Notes: generated from the letters alone by a model not told the origin. 64,000 nt of DNA from Oligoflexia bacterium (GCA_016715815.1 JADJXN010000003.1:1-64000), one strand, 5' to 3'; positions 34,946 through 44,840 are shown, numbered from the stretch's first letter. Numbers and translations are program-made.

Positions 34946-36016
34946 ATGAAGCGTATAAAGCTTGTCATCAGCGATTGTCATCTTGGTTCCGGCCCCACCC
35001 TGGCAGATGGTGGTATTAACCCTCTTGAAGATTTTAGAAAAGATGCAAAATTTGTAGAGTTTTTAGAGTATTACACTACAGGCGAGTATTCTGATGCAAA
35101 AATGGAGCTTGTCATAAATGGAGATTTTTTTGATCTCTTACAAGTCAGAACCCATACAAAAAACGCCTATGAAATATTTGAATCTGTAGCTGTTCACAAA
35201 ATTAAGCGAATTTTAAAAGGGCACCCCCTTATTATTGATGCACTTAAAAAATTTATAGATAAAGGCCATAGTGTTAAATACATTTGGGGAAATCATGATG
35301 CTGGCATTTGGTGGCCAGAGGTAAGGCGTGAAATCCATGAAGCCATTAGCACTAAAATTGAATTCTACCTTGAGCCTTATGAGTTTGACGGTGTTCGCAT
35401 TGAGCATGGTCACCAGTACGAGATCATTCATCACTTTGATACTGATAATATGTTTTTAGAGGCTAAGGGGAGGGTGGTTTTGAATTATCCCTTTGGTAGT
35501 TTTTTTGTAGCTGGCTTTTTAGTCCCCCTTAAAGAGAGAAGATCCTACGTCTCTCAAGTGATTCCTTTTAGTAAGTATATTCGTTGGGGGCTCATTTTTG
35601 ACTTTTGGTTCACACTTATTCAAGGTATTAAAGCAGTTTTATTTTTTATTAAAATGCGCTTTGTGTTTCACCCTTATAGATTTGCTCGCTTTACAAAGAC
35701 ACTTAAAATTGTTTATCAACTGATGAATAAGCCAAAATTAAGAAGTCTTGCACAATCAATTCTACAAGAATCAGGGGCTAAAATTTTAATTATGGGTCAT
35801 AACCATGAAGCTGCTCATAGACATTACCGCGATGGAACCCAGTACATAAACACAGGAACTTGGACTGATGTTACAAGTTTTGACCCCGCAAGTCTTGGTC
35901 GTTTAAGCCGCCCAACTTATGCGTATATAGAGCATATTCAAGATAACCAATTGCCTAAAGTAAGTCTTAAAGTGTGGAAGGGGAAACATCATAGCTGGGA
36001 AGTTTTTGAGCCATAG
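34946..36016 (+). CDS. Metallophosphoesterase, UDP-2,3-diacylglucosamine hydrolase-like
   Basis: 356 residues, calcineurin-like. Metal motifs: SDCHLGSG near residue 8 (D-x-H), NGDFFDL (G-D), WGNHDAG (G-N-H-D) and GHNHEAAHRH (G-H-x-H). An insertion of about 60 largely hydrophobic residues (near 170-250) sits before the last motif and may associate with a membrane. LpxH-type lipid A hydrolases fit best, but the extra region makes the substrate uncertain. ATG 34946 begins just before the core; the frame upstream is unlikely. Its 3' end overlaps the glycosyltransferase by 50 bases on the opposite strand. Confidence 0.78.
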   Translation: MKRIKLVISDCHLGSGPTLADGGINPLEDFRKDAKFVEFLEYYTTGEYSDAKMELVINGDFFDLLQVRTHTKNAYEIFESVAVHKIKRILKGHPLIIDALKKFIDKGHSVKYIWGNHDAGIWWPEVRREIHEAISTKIEFYLEPYEFDGVRIEHGHQYEIIHHFDTDNMFLEAKGRVVLNYPFGSFFVAGFLVPLKERRSYVSQVIPFSKYIRWGLIFDFWFTLIQGIKAVLFFIKMRFVFHPYRFARFTKTLKIVYQLMNKPKLRSLAQSILQESGAKILIMGHNHEAAHRHYRDGTQYINTGTWTDVTSFDPASLGRLSRPTYAYIEHIQDNQLPKVSLKVWKGKHHSWEVFEP

Positions 36017-37103
36017 TATAATAAAGCGCTTCATACTTTTGAGCAATTTGTTGCCAAGTAAATTTTAAAACAGATTCCCTGCAGTTTGCTTTTATTTTTC
36101 TCAAATCATCTGGGTGCTCAATAAGATAATCAATTTTATTAGCAAATTCAGCAGCATTAAGTCCTGAAACTAAAAAACCATTTACATTATTTTTTATTAA
36201 ATCACCGGCAGCACCCTTATTAGCACAAATACTTATTAGCCCTGAGGCAAGTGCTTCTGCTGTCACGTTGCCAAAAGTTTCCGTCATTGAGGGGAAAATA
36301 AAAATATCACTTGATGCATATGTTTTATATAACTCCTCTCCTGTAAGATAACCTGCAAAAAAAGCATCAGGCATAAGTGTTTCTAGCTTTTTTCTAGAAG
36401 GGCCATCACCAACAATAACAAATTTAATTTTGTCTTTATTTTTTATTAAACTAGGTATTTGGCTTAAAACTTTAAGGTTTTTTTCTTCCACAAGGCGGGA
36501 GACAAATAAAAGTACAAATTTATTTTCAGCCTGAATTGTTTTTTTCCATTCAGGGTCTAAATTTTCAGGTGAAAAATCCTGAGTGTTGACTCCGTGGGGA
36601 ATAAAAATTAATTTTTTAAAGCCTTTTTCCTCAAGCTCTTTTTTAATGGCAGTTGAGGGAGTAATGGTGGCAAATACTTGATTTTGAAGCTTTAAAAGAT
36701 ACTTCCATATTAAGGGCTCTAAAATTCCAACATGGTAATGTTTTAAGTAAGATGGAAAATGTGTATGAAAAGTAATCACATAAGGAATTTTATTTTTAAC
36801 GGCATATTTTTTAGCTGCCAAACCTAAAGTACAAGGTGTGTGTATGTGCACACAATCTGGTTTTTTATCTTTAAAAACACCACTTATCCACTCATGCGTA
36901 ATGGTTGAAAGCCTATAGTCCGTTGATAAGGGAAAAGGTATTGAGGGAACAAGATGCATATTATCTAGTGGCTTTTGAGGTAAAATTGGTGAAACATAGT
37001 GATAATCTATGCTTTTTGAGTAATGGGGCATGAGCTGGTACATGACTCTTGTGACCCCATCATGTTCAGGCCTAATGGTTCCAAGAAAATGGGCAACTTT
37101 CAT
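35967..37103 (-). CDS. Glycosyltransferase family 4 protein
   Basis: 378 residues, GT-B fold. N-terminal MKVAHFLGTIRPEHDGVTRVMYQLMPH with a glycine-rich acceptor loop, then HIHTPCTLGLAAKKYA, ITFHTHFPSYLK, and the C-domain ending FVIVGDGPSRKKLE, with FPSMTETFGNVTAEALASG as the nucleotide-sugar-binding E-x7-E. It resembles transferases making glycolipids. Substrates are unknown. It overlaps the metallophosphoesterase gene by 50 bases convergently. Its start at 37103 faces mutL's start. Confidence 0.9.
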   Translation of the reverse strand: MKVAHFLGTIRPEHDGVTRVMYQLMPHYSKSIDYHYVSPILPQKPLDNMHLVPSIPFPLSTDYRLSTITHEWISGVFKDKKPDCVHIHTPCTLGLAAKKYAVKNKIPYVITFHTHFPSYLKHYHVGILEPLIWKYLLKLQNQVFATITPSTAIKKELEEKGFKKLIFIPHGVNTQDFSPENLDPEWKKTIQAENKFVLLFVSRLVEEKNLKVLSQIPSLIKNKDKIKFVIVGDGPSRKKLETLMPDAFFAGYLTGEELYKTYASSDIFIFPSMTETFGNVTAEALASGLISICANKGAAGDLIKNNVNGFLVSGLNAAEFANKIDYLIEHPDDLRKIKANCRESVLKFTWQQIAQKYEALYYTMAQKLPSYDVSPSTL

Positions 37104-37202
37104 CTGCCCTCTAAATTGCCAGCCAATTGAGTATAAAGCAATGCGTAATTTTTTGCCTTGAGAGACAATCTAATGTATAAGGGGCCATTAGAGGTGAATA
37201 CA

Positions 37203-38960
37203 TTGGAAATTCAACTACTTGATGATGTTACCATCAATAAAATTGCCGCAGGTGAAGTTATTGAAAGGCCTGCTAGTGCACTTAAGGAGTTATTAGAAAA
37301 CTCAAGTGACAGTGGAGCTAGTCGCATAGAAGTGAGCTTTGAAGAAGGCGGAAAAAGCCTTATTAAAGTGGTTGATAACGGCTATGGAATAAAGCCTGAT
37401 GAATTAAAATTAGCTATAACAAGACATGCTACAAGTAAAATTAAATCTATTGATGATTTATTTAAGCTTCAAACCCTCGGTTTTAGAGGAGAGGCCCTTG
37501 CTAGTTTAGGGGCTGTGAGCAGACTTACCCTAAGCTCTTGTCTTAAAGGTGCAAATAAGGGAGCACAAATTTTTGTTGATGGTGGGAAATTAAATCATGA
37601 AGTGCCAGCAGCAGCCAATGAAGGAACCCAGGTAGAAGTTAAAGATTTATTTTATAATGTTCCAGCAAGGCGGAAATTTTTAAAATCGACAAGCGGGGAA
37701 ACTTTTGCCATTAAAAAAGTTTTTAAAAATTTTGCAATAGCGCATCCGCAAATTCATCTTGTTTTAAAGCAAGATCAAAAAGTAATTCTAAATTACCCCC
37801 CACAGGATTTTTTCACAAGGTGTTGCCAAGTTTTAGAGGTTAAAAAACAAGATGCGTATTATGTGAATGTTAGCCAAGAGCAAATGCAGCTTGAGGCCAT
37901 GCTTGTACATCCCAATTTAAATCTACCAACTCAGCAAGGGATTTACATATTTGTGCAATCAAGACCTGTACAAGACAAACTTATTCAACAAGCAATTTAT
38001 GAGGGATATAGAAATCTTGTTATGGAGCATCAATATCCTCAAGCTGTAATAAACTTAAAGCTTGACCCAGCATTGGTTGATGTAAACACCCATCCAGCAA
38101 AACTGCAGGTAAAATTTCAAAGTCCAAGTTTGATTTTTAAATTTATACAGCAAAATATTAAAGCTGGTTTTGAAAAAGAACTAAAACAACAAGTTAACCC
38201 TGTTAAGCTTTTTGAAGAAAATAAAACTCAAAAACACATAGAACAAACAAATTTTCCCACAGAAGCCATTACCCAATACAATCAAAAAAGTTTTAATTCC
38301 CAACAAAGCTTTTTAAGTTTAAATGAGCTTGAAAATATTCGAACTCAAACTGAGCCAATAAGTGAAACACAAATAAAAACTTGGTCAAGCCTTCAAGTAA
38401 TAGGGCAATTTGCAAATACCTATATTGTAGCTCAATCGCAAAAAGGTTTAGTGCTCATTGATCAACATGCGGCCCATGAGCGTGTTTTATTTGAAAGACT
38501 AAAGAGTAAATCCAAAATTGAAACACAAGCAAATTTAATTGAAGAATTAATAGAATTAAGCCCGGATAAAATTGAGTCTCTTCTGCATGAAGGTGTTCAA
38601 AAGGAATTAGAAAATTTAGGTTTTAATTATCATCAAAGGGGTCCTGAAACTTTGCTTTTAGATTCAAAACCTAGTTTTTTAAGTGATGTTGGAATGCAGC
38701 CACTATTTGAAAGATTAGCTGGGGAAGTTTTAGAAGCCTCAAGCCATGCAGTGGTAGAGGATTTAATTAATAACATATGGGCTTCAATGAGTTGCCATGG
38801 GGCTATTAGAGCGGGAAAAGTTTTATCAAACCAAGAAATGCAAAGCTTACTTGTGCAAATGGAAGAAAGTAGTTTTTCAAGTTTTTGTCCACACGGGCGT
38901 CCTGTCAGTGTGCTTTTATCTAAATATGATTTAGAGAAACTATTTAAGCGCATTGTATGA
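37203..38960 (+). CDS. mutL: DNA mismatch repair protein MutL
   Basis: About 585 residues. GHKL ATPase: LKELLENSSDSGASRIEV (near residue 20), DNGYGI and FRGEALASL, then the transducer domain and a linker with polar residues, then a C-terminal dimerisation domain (LVLIDQHAAHERVLFERL, the DQHAAHER motif, and GRPVSVLLS). TTG 37203 is chosen because GAGGTG lies six bases upstream; an ATG at 37173 is an alternative. It leads the mutL-miaA-yicC-gmk-rpoZ-rel run and overlaps miaA by four bases. Confidence 0.94.
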   Translation: MEIQLLDDVTINKIAAGEVIERPASALKELLENSSDSGASRIEVSFEEGGKSLIKVVDNGYGIKPDELKLAITRHATSKIKSIDDLFKLQTLGFRGEALASLGAVSRLTLSSCLKGANKGAQIFVDGGKLNHEVPAAANEGTQVEVKDLFYNVPARRKFLKSTSGETFAIKKVFKNFAIAHPQIHLVLKQDQKVILNYPPQDFFTRCCQVLEVKKQDAYYVNVSQEQMQLEAMLVHPNLNLPTQQGIYIFVQSRPVQDKLIQQAIYEGYRNLVMEHQYPQAVINLKLDPALVDVNTHPAKLQVKFQSPSLIFKFIQQNIKAGFEKELKQQVNPVKLFEENKTQKHIEQTNFPTEAITQYNQKSFNSQQSFLSLNELENIRTQTEPISETQIKTWSSLQVIGQFANTYIVAQSQKGLVLIDQHAAHERVLFERLKSKSKIETQANLIEELIELSPDKIESLLHEGVQKELENLGFNYHQRGPETLLLDSKPSFLSDVGMQPLFERLAGEVLEASSHAVVEDLINNIWASMSCHGAIRAGKVLSNQEMQSLLVQMEESSFSSFCPHGRPVSVLLSKYDLEKLFKRIV

Positions 38961-39871
38961 AAGTTATTATTATTTGTGGAGCCACAGGTACGGGTAAAAC
39001 TCAAATTGCTATTGAGCTTTCAAAAAAATTAGAATGTGAAATTGTAAATTTTGATAGTATCCAGGCTTTTAAGGAACTTAATATTGGATCCGCAAAACCC
39101 ACAAGTGATCAGCTTAAAGAAGCAAAACATCATCTCATTGATTTTTTAAACCCAAATGAAGCCTACACAGCAGGGGATTTTAAAAGAAATGCTGAGAAAA
39201 TTTTAAATGAACTATCTTTGAAACATAAGTTTGTTATTTTAGTGGGTGGAACTGGGTTTTACTTAAATGCGCTATTAAGTGGTATGTCTGAGGCTGTTGC
39301 AAGTTCAACGGAAATTAAAAATAAACTTAAAGATGAATTAGATAAAAGGGGAATTGACGCTCTTTATGAAGAACTAAAAGCTGGAGATCCAGATGCGGCT
39401 AAAAAGATTCATCTTAACGATACTTATCGCATTTTAAGGGCCATTGAAATTTTGCGATATCAAAATAAAAGGCCTTCCCAGCTTGGTGGCATTGGCGGCT
39501 TTAAATATGAGTATATTAAAATAGGTCTTAGAAGAGAAAAGCCAGTTTTAAGAATAGCTATCCAAGCTCGATCTCAAGATATGGTTAAAAATGGCCTTAT
39601 ACAAGAGGTTGAAGCACTAGTTGAAAAATATGGGGCAGATATTAAATGTCTTCATTCAGTGGGTTATAAACAAGCACTTGATTTTATATTAAGCGCACAT
39701 AAGTCCTCACATGAAAAACTAGTAGAGAAGATAACTACAGCTACGATGCAGTTAGTTAAAAAGCAATCTACATGGTTTAACAGAGATCATGAGATTCATT
39801 GGTTTGACCCTGATAAGGAAAATATTCTGGAAAAAATACTAGGATTACTTATAATCCAAAGATGGCACTAA
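38957..39871 (+). CDS. miaA: tRNA dimethylallyltransferase MiaA
   Basis: 304 residues. Walker A GATGTGKT near residue 8, DSIQAFKELNIGSAKP (substrate-binding Asp-Ser-x-Gln), GGTGFYLNALLSGM and GYKQALDF are diagnostic. It transfers dimethylallyl to A37, which MiaB (5901) then methylthiolates. It overlaps mutL by ATGA and yicC by 10 bases. Confidence 0.95.
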   Translation: MKVIIICGATGTGKTQIAIELSKKLECEIVNFDSIQAFKELNIGSAKPTSDQLKEAKHHLIDFLNPNEAYTAGDFKRNAEKILNELSLKHKFVILVGGTGFYLNALLSGMSEAVASSTEIKNKLKDELDKRGIDALYEELKAGDPDAAKKIHLNDTYRILRAIEILRYQNKRPSQLGGIGGFKYEYIKIGLRREKPVLRIAIQARSQDMVKNGLIQEVEALVEKYGADIKCLHSVGYKQALDFILSAHKSSHEKLVEKITTATMQLVKKQSTWFNRDHEIHWFDPDKENILEKILGLLIIQRWH

Positions 39872-40752
39872 GTATGACGGGTTTTGGTGTAGCCACCATT
39901 CAAACCCAAAAAAATCAGCTCACGGTACAAGTTAAATCAGTTAATGGCCGTTTTTTAGAAACCAAATTTAAGCTACCTAAAGCCTACTTTTCTTTTGAAA
40001 ATGATTTACGTCAAGTAGTTGCAGATAATATTTTTAGAGGCTCAGTAGAAATTTTGGTTAATAAATCAGAGTTCGCGGCATCACATTTAAACCAGACAAA
40101 TGTTGTTTTTAATGAAGATTTGGCAAAAGCATGGCTCAGCGGAGCTGTTAAATTATCAAAAAAGTTAAAACTAAAATATGCTCCAGAATTTAGAGATGTT
40201 TTAAAAATCCCTGATCTTTACCAAGTTAATGAGGATGCCGTGCTTACTGATGATGAGCGTAATTTTGTAATAAAAGCACTAAAGCAGGCACTAAAAGACT
40301 GTATTAAATCAAAAAATTCAGAAGGGGAGAAGCTTACAAAAAATTTATTACACCTTGTTGGGGAGCTTGAGGATTTTGCTCAAAACGTAGAGAAAATGCG
40401 TCCAGAAATGGAAAAACAATTAAAACAAAATTTAGAGAAAAAAATTAAAGAACTATCTCAAACCCATAATTTTGATGAGACAAGGCTTATGCAAGAAAGT
40501 GTGTATCTTGTAGAAAAAGCTGACATTGAAGAGGAGCTAACAAGGTTAAAAGCGCATATTCAAAGTTTTAAAAAAATATTAAATGAAAAAGCAGCAAGTG
40601 TTGGTAAAAAATTAGACTTCATAACCCAGGAGATGCACCGAGAAATAAACACCATGGGAGCTAAAACTCAATCTTTGCAAACCATAAACAATGTTATTAA
40701 TGCAAAGGCTTTTGTGGAAAAAATTCGTGAGCAGGTGCAAAATATTGAATAA
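39862..40752 (+). CDS. YicC family endoribonuclease-like protein
   Basis: 296 residues. It begins MALSMTGFGVATI with the conserved SMTGFG motif. The following VKSVNGRFLETKFKLP and a long helical C-terminal region ending FITQEMHREINTMGAKTQ are family hallmarks (EMxREINTxGSK type). YicC proteins are linked to RNA turnover in E. coli. The ATG overlaps the miaA end by ten bases, and gmk begins at the base after its stop, so translation is coupled. Confidence 0.92.
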   Translation: MALSMTGFGVATIQTQKNQLTVQVKSVNGRFLETKFKLPKAYFSFENDLRQVVADNIFRGSVEILVNKSEFAASHLNQTNVVFNEDLAKAWLSGAVKLSKKLKLKYAPEFRDVLKIPDLYQVNEDAVLTDDERNFVIKALKQALKDCIKSKNSEGEKLTKNLLHLVGELEDFAQNVEKMRPEMEKQLKQNLEKKIKELSQTHNFDETRLMQESVYLVEKADIEEELTRLKAHIQSFKKILNEKAASVGKKLDFITQEMHREINTMGAKTQSLQTINNVINAKAFVEKIREQVQNIE

Positions 40753-41328
40753 ATGATATCAAGGCTAAAACCCACACTTATTATAATTTCTGCACCCAGC
40801 GGGGCTGGAAAGTCAACGCTATGCGCTAAAATGGTAGAGGACTACCCTGAAATTGTTGAAAATATTAGCTATACTACTCGTCCCCCAAGAAATAAGGAAA
40901 AGAACAATATTGACTACTTCTTCATCTCTGAGGCTGAATTTGAAGCAAAAAAGGCTCAAAACTTCTTTATTGAAAGTGCCTATGTACATGGAAATCATTA
41001 CGGAATTAGCAAAGATCAGGTTGAAAATGCTCTTAGCATAAATAGGCCTATTATTTTTGATATTGATGTCCAGGGAGCTAAAACATTGGTAAAAAAATAC
41101 CCTGATTCCTTAACTGTCTTTATTTTACCCCCCTCTATTGAAGAGCTTAGGAAAAGACTTGAGGCAAGGGATAAAGGTAAGACACAAAACCTAGAGCTTA
41201 GAATCAAAAATGCTGAAAGAGAGATTAAAGAGGCTACTTTTTTCAACTATAAGATCGTCAATGCAGATTTAGACAAAGCTTATGCAGAGCTTAAAAAAAT
41301 AGTTGAAACTGAGCTCATAAACCGTTAA
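40753..41328 (+). CDS. gmk: Guanylate kinase
   Basis: 191 residues, phosphorylates GMP to GDP. P-loop SAPSGAGKST near residue 14, the GMP-binding SYTTRPPRNKE, and DIDVQGAKTL, with the lid region near residues 140-160. Complete, of normal length. Position between yicC and rpoZ is the standard bacterial order, connecting guaBA output to the rel gene downstream. Confidence 0.96.
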   Translation: MISRLKPTLIIISAPSGAGKSTLCAKMVEDYPEIVENISYTTRPPRNKEKNNIDYFFISEAEFEAKKAQNFFIESAYVHGNHYGISKDQVENALSINRPIIFDIDVQGAKTLVKKYPDSLTVFILPPSIEELRKRLEARDKGKTQNLELRIKNAEREIKEATFFNYKIVNADLDKAYAELKKIVETELINR

Positions 41329-41341
41329 TTTCAGTCACATT

Positions 41342-41581
41342 ATGGCAAGAATAACCGTTGAAGATTGTTTAGACAAAGTTAATAACCGTTTTGCTCTAGT
41401 GATGCTTGTTGCTAAAAGGGCCAAACAAATCATGAAGGGCTCCTATGCTCTTGTGCCTGCAAAAGACAACAAATCCATTGTTATGTCTCTTAGAGAAGTA
41501 GCTGCAGGTAAAGTTTGGTACACGGTTGATGAAGCAGAAGGTACAGCAGAAGAGCAAATTCAAAAAGAATTGGGCCGTTAA
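41342..41581 (+). CDS. rpoZ: RNA polymerase omega subunit
   Basis: 79 residues. It begins MARITVEDCLDKVNNRFALVML, exactly the omega consensus, and AKRAKQI and VMSLREVAAGKV follow. It stabilises RNA polymerase and transmits ppGpp effects in some bacteria. It overlaps the start region of rel; the precise rel start is uncertain. Confidence 0.95.
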   Translation: MARITVEDCLDKVNNRFALVMLVAKRAKQIMKGSYALVPAKDNKSIVMSLREVAAGKVWYTVDEAEGTAEEQIQKELGR

Positions 41582-43796
41582 TATAAAAAGCCCTATAATA
41601 GCTTATAGTGGCATATGGAAAAAAAAGGCTCAGGAAGCACTCACAAAATTAAAAGAAAAAATCCTGCTCTATTACCCTCAAGCTGACTTTTCATTGCTTG
41701 ATAAGGCATTTGAGTTTTCGCGTAATGCTCACCAGGGGCAATTACGTCGTTCAGGGGATCCTTATATTTTACATCCCATAGGTGTTGCTGAAGTTTTAGC
41801 TGAAATGCATCTTGATATGGATTCTATTGTAACAGGTTTGTTGCATGACACGGTTGAAGATACTTTAGCAAAAATTGAAGACATTGAAAAAAACTTTGGC
41901 CCCGTTGTGGCAAAACTTGTTGATGGTGTAACAAAAATTTCTCAAATGAGTTTTAAAAATACCCATGAAAGACAATCTGAAAACATAAGAAAAATGATTG
42001 TCGCTATGGGAAGAGACATTAGAGTCATTTTAGTAAAATTAGCTGATCGGTTACATAACATGAGAACCCTCTCCCACATGCCTTTAGATAAGCAAGTGAC
42101 CATTGCTCAAGAGACTTTAGATATTTATGCCCCACTTGCCAATAGATTAGGGATTGGTTGGGCAAAAGTGGAGCTTGAAGATTTAAGCCTTCGGTACTCA
42201 AAACCGGAGATTTATTTTAATTTGGCTAATAAAGTTTCTAAAAAAAGAAAAGAGAGAGAAAAATACATTCAAGATGTTATTAAAATTCTTCAAACAGAGC
42301 TGAGTCGTGAAGGCTTAACAGATGCACAAGTTTTAGGAAGGCCAAAACATTTTTATTCTATTTATAAAAAAATGATGGAAAGTAACATTGAGTATGAGCA
42401 GGTCTATGACGTTTTAGCTTTTAGAATTTTAGTAGATACTGTAGTTCAGTGCTATGGGGCTTTAGGTATTATTCATAATTTATGGAAGCCCATTCCTGGA
42501 AGATTCAAAGATTTTATTGCCATGCCAAAGGCAAATAATTACCAAAGCCTACACACTACAGTTATGGGGCCAGACGGGGAGCGTATTGAAATTCAAATTA
42601 GAACGCAAGAAATGCAACTTGTAGCTGAAAGAGGAATTGCCGCACACTGGAAATATAAAGAAGGAGGGGTGGATAAACAAACAGAAGAAAAGTTTCAGTG
42701 GTTAAACCAACTTATTCAAACTCATCAACAGCTTAAGGACCCATCAGAATTTTTAGAAAGTTTAAAAACAGATCTCTTTGCTGGGGATGTTTATGTTTTT
42801 ACCCCTAAAGGGGATATTATGGAATTTCCTTTTGGGGCAACCCCGCTTGATTTTGCTTATGCTGTCCATACAAATGTGGGTAATAAAACTGTTGGGGCAA
42901 AAATTAATGGTAAAATTGTTCCACTAAAACACAAATTAAAAAATGGGGATACTGTTGAGATTATCACATCAGCTAACCAAAAACCCACAAAGGATTGGCT
43001 AAAACTTGCGCATACATCACGTGCTCGTTCAAAAATTAGAGCCTTTATCAAAAGTGAAGAGCGTGGCCGTGCAATTTCCTTAGGAAAAGAACTTGTAGAG
43101 AAAAATTTTAAAAAGCATGAATTAAATTTTGATTTTTATGCCAAAGGTGAAAGCCTTGAAAAGTTATTAAAAGAGCTGAGCTTGGGAGAGATTAATGATG
43201 TATTTGTTAAAGTTTCTTATGGGAAATTATCTCCTTTAAGACTTATTGAAATTTTAGCTCCAGAAAAATTAAAGACAGATACAAAAACTTCAGAGGAGCC
43301 AGAATCATTTCTTAAAAAGGTTTTCAAATCTGCTACTCAAAAAACAAAAAATTCCAGATCTGCAATTAAAATTCACGGGCTTGATGATATTTTAGTGCGC
43401 TTTGCAAAATGTTGTAATCCTATTCCAGGGGATCCAATTGTGGGCTTTATCACACGCGGACGAGGCATTACTGTGCATTTAGCAGATTGTCCAAAAAGCC
43501 ATGATAAAGACATGGAAAGAAGAGTTGATGTTGAGTGGAGTTTAAATGAAGATGCAGCAAGAGTTGCTAGAATAAAAGTTGTGTGTGTTGATGAGCCTGG
43601 ACTTTTAAAAAAGATGTCTGAGACGTTTACTGGTCTAGGAATAAATATTCATCAAGCCCAAGTCAGAGCCACTAAAGACCACAAGGCTATTAGCCAGTTT
43701 GAGGTAAATATAAAAAATATCACACATTTAAACCGAGCCATTAAAGCTCTTGAAGCCATCAAGGGTGTTATATCTGTTGAAAGGGTTAAGTTTTAG
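41529..43796 (+). CDS. rel: Bifunctional (p)ppGpp synthetase/hydrolase
   Basis: Up to 755 residues. HD hydrolase domain with HDTVEDT near residue 105 (intact metal site), synthetase domain with the RXKD motif (GRFKDFIAMPKANNYQSLHT), TGS domain (VYVFTPKGDIMEFPFG), a zinc-finger-like CCNPIPGD segment and a C-terminal ACT domain. Intact HD and RXKD point to a two-way enzyme rather than a synthetase-only RelA. Start uncertain: ATG 41529 lies inside rpoZ with a 53-base overlap; no alternative ATG, GTG or TTG exists before the HD domain after the rpoZ stop. Confidence 0.93.
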   Translation: MKQKVQQKSKFKKNWAVNIKSPIIAYSGIWKKKAQEALTKLKEKILLYYPQADFSLLDKAFEFSRNAHQGQLRRSGDPYILHPIGVAEVLAEMHLDMDSIVTGLLHDTVEDTLAKIEDIEKNFGPVVAKLVDGVTKISQMSFKNTHERQSENIRKMIVAMGRDIRVILVKLADRLHNMRTLSHMPLDKQVTIAQETLDIYAPLANRLGIGWAKVELEDLSLRYSKPEIYFNLANKVSKKRKEREKYIQDVIKILQTELSREGLTDAQVLGRPKHFYSIYKKMMESNIEYEQVYDVLAFRILVDTVVQCYGALGIIHNLWKPIPGRFKDFIAMPKANNYQSLHTTVMGPDGERIEIQIRTQEMQLVAERGIAAHWKYKEGGVDKQTEEKFQWLNQLIQTHQQLKDPSEFLESLKTDLFAGDVYVFTPKGDIMEFPFGATPLDFAYAVHTNVGNKTVGAKINGKIVPLKHKLKNGDTVEIITSANQKPTKDWLKLAHTSRARSKIRAFIKSEERGRAISLGKELVEKNFKKHELNFDFYAKGESLEKLLKELSLGEINDVFVKVSYGKLSPLRLIEILAPEKLKTDTKTSEEPESFLKKVFKSATQKTKNSRSAIKIHGLDDILVRFAKCCNPIPGDPIVGFITRGRGITVHLADCPKSHDKDMERRVDVEWSLNEDAARVARIKVVCVDEPGLLKKMSETFTGLGINIHQAQVRATKDHKAISQFEVNIKNITHLNRAIKALEAIKGVISVERVKF

Positions 43797-43835
43797 GTGC
43801 AAAATAATAGCAATATCCAAAAGGGGAAAATAAAG

Positions 43836-44840
43836 ATGTGGTATGGCTTTGTTATAAGCATGTTATTGGTTTGTGCCTGTGCCATGGCTGACAAAACTAC
43901 TGCTTCATCTAACCGTGCTAGTTATTCATCACTTATTGATTCACCTGAAGGCGGACGCGGTTACATTGATCTAGATGATAAATCTACTCAAAGAATTTAT
44001 GATGGATTTAGAGCTGTCATTTCAAATGATGATAAAAAAGCCAAGCTTGCTTACGGAAGAACTTATAAGCATATGCCAAATTTTTTGCAATTTGCTTATG
44101 ATTTAAGATTTAGAAATTTTGAGCGCGCTAAAGAAGTGGCAGAAAGGCTTTCCTATACTGATTTTGAAAAAACATTTTGGAAAACGTTAGTAGAAAAAAA
44201 GCCGGCAGTTATTAGTAAATATGTTTGTGACTGGTTTAAAGAGAATAAATTTGGCTTTGAAAAAATAAAACCAATTCCAAAAGAAGCTGATTGGTTTAAG
44301 GAATATACTTATACATTAGAGAGTATGCAAAAGGAGTTGAGATCCAAAAGTCCCCTTAAAAAGACTGAGTTAGATGCTACTTTTGAAAAGTATAATTTTT
44401 TAGATGGTAAAAAGAATCCTATAGCCTTATCAGCAGACTCGCAAAAGGAACTCTTAGCCACTGAGTTTTTTGACAAATTTAGAAACATGCAAAGAAGAGA
44501 CACAAATTATTATAGTGCCAACTTTTGGAGTGCTTTTAAGGTGGCTTCATATGGGCCTTACTTTGGGCCCAATAATGCTTGGGATTTTTATTTATCTTTA
44601 GAAGTGACAGACCATCCAAGAAAATCTCATTTTCTTAGGCGCCTAAAAGGCATCATTAAAGATATGAGAGAAAACATGGTTATGCACAGGCTTATTGGAT
44701 CAAAAATAATTCAAGATGAAGAAGATTATAATAAAGCTTTAGCCATAGCTTATTTTATTAATCGCTATCCGTTTGTCTCAGCTTTTTTAAGGTTTGATTT
44801 TACCCTAAATAACTGTGGTTATTCGCCTAAGCAAGAATAG
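43836..44840 (+). CDS. Exported hypothetical protein, possible lipoprotein
   Basis: About 334 residues. N-terminal hydrophobic segment MWYGFVISMLLVCACAMA; the two cysteines make the signal type unclear (lipobox weak, SPase I cleavage after AMA possible). The rest is helical and rich in charged and aromatic residues (KHMPNFLQFAYDLRFRNFERAKEVAERL). ATG 43836 has an AGGGG ribosome binding site. It lies 39 bases after rel. The family is not recognised. Confidence 0.65.
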   Translation: MWYGFVISMLLVCACAMADKTTASSNRASYSSLIDSPEGGRGYIDLDDKSTQRIYDGFRAVISNDDKKAKLAYGRTYKHMPNFLQFAYDLRFRNFERAKEVAERLSYTDFEKTFWKTLVEKKPAVISKYVCDWFKENKFGFEKIKPIPKEADWFKEYTYTLESMQKELRSKSPLKKTELDATFEKYNFLDGKKNPIALSADSQKELLATEFFDKFRNMQRRDTNYYSANFWSAFKVASYGPYFGPNNAWDFYLSLEVTDHPRKSHFLRRLKGIIKDMRENMVMHRLIGSKIIQDEEDYNKALAIAYFINRYPFVSAFLRFDFTLNNCGYSPKQE

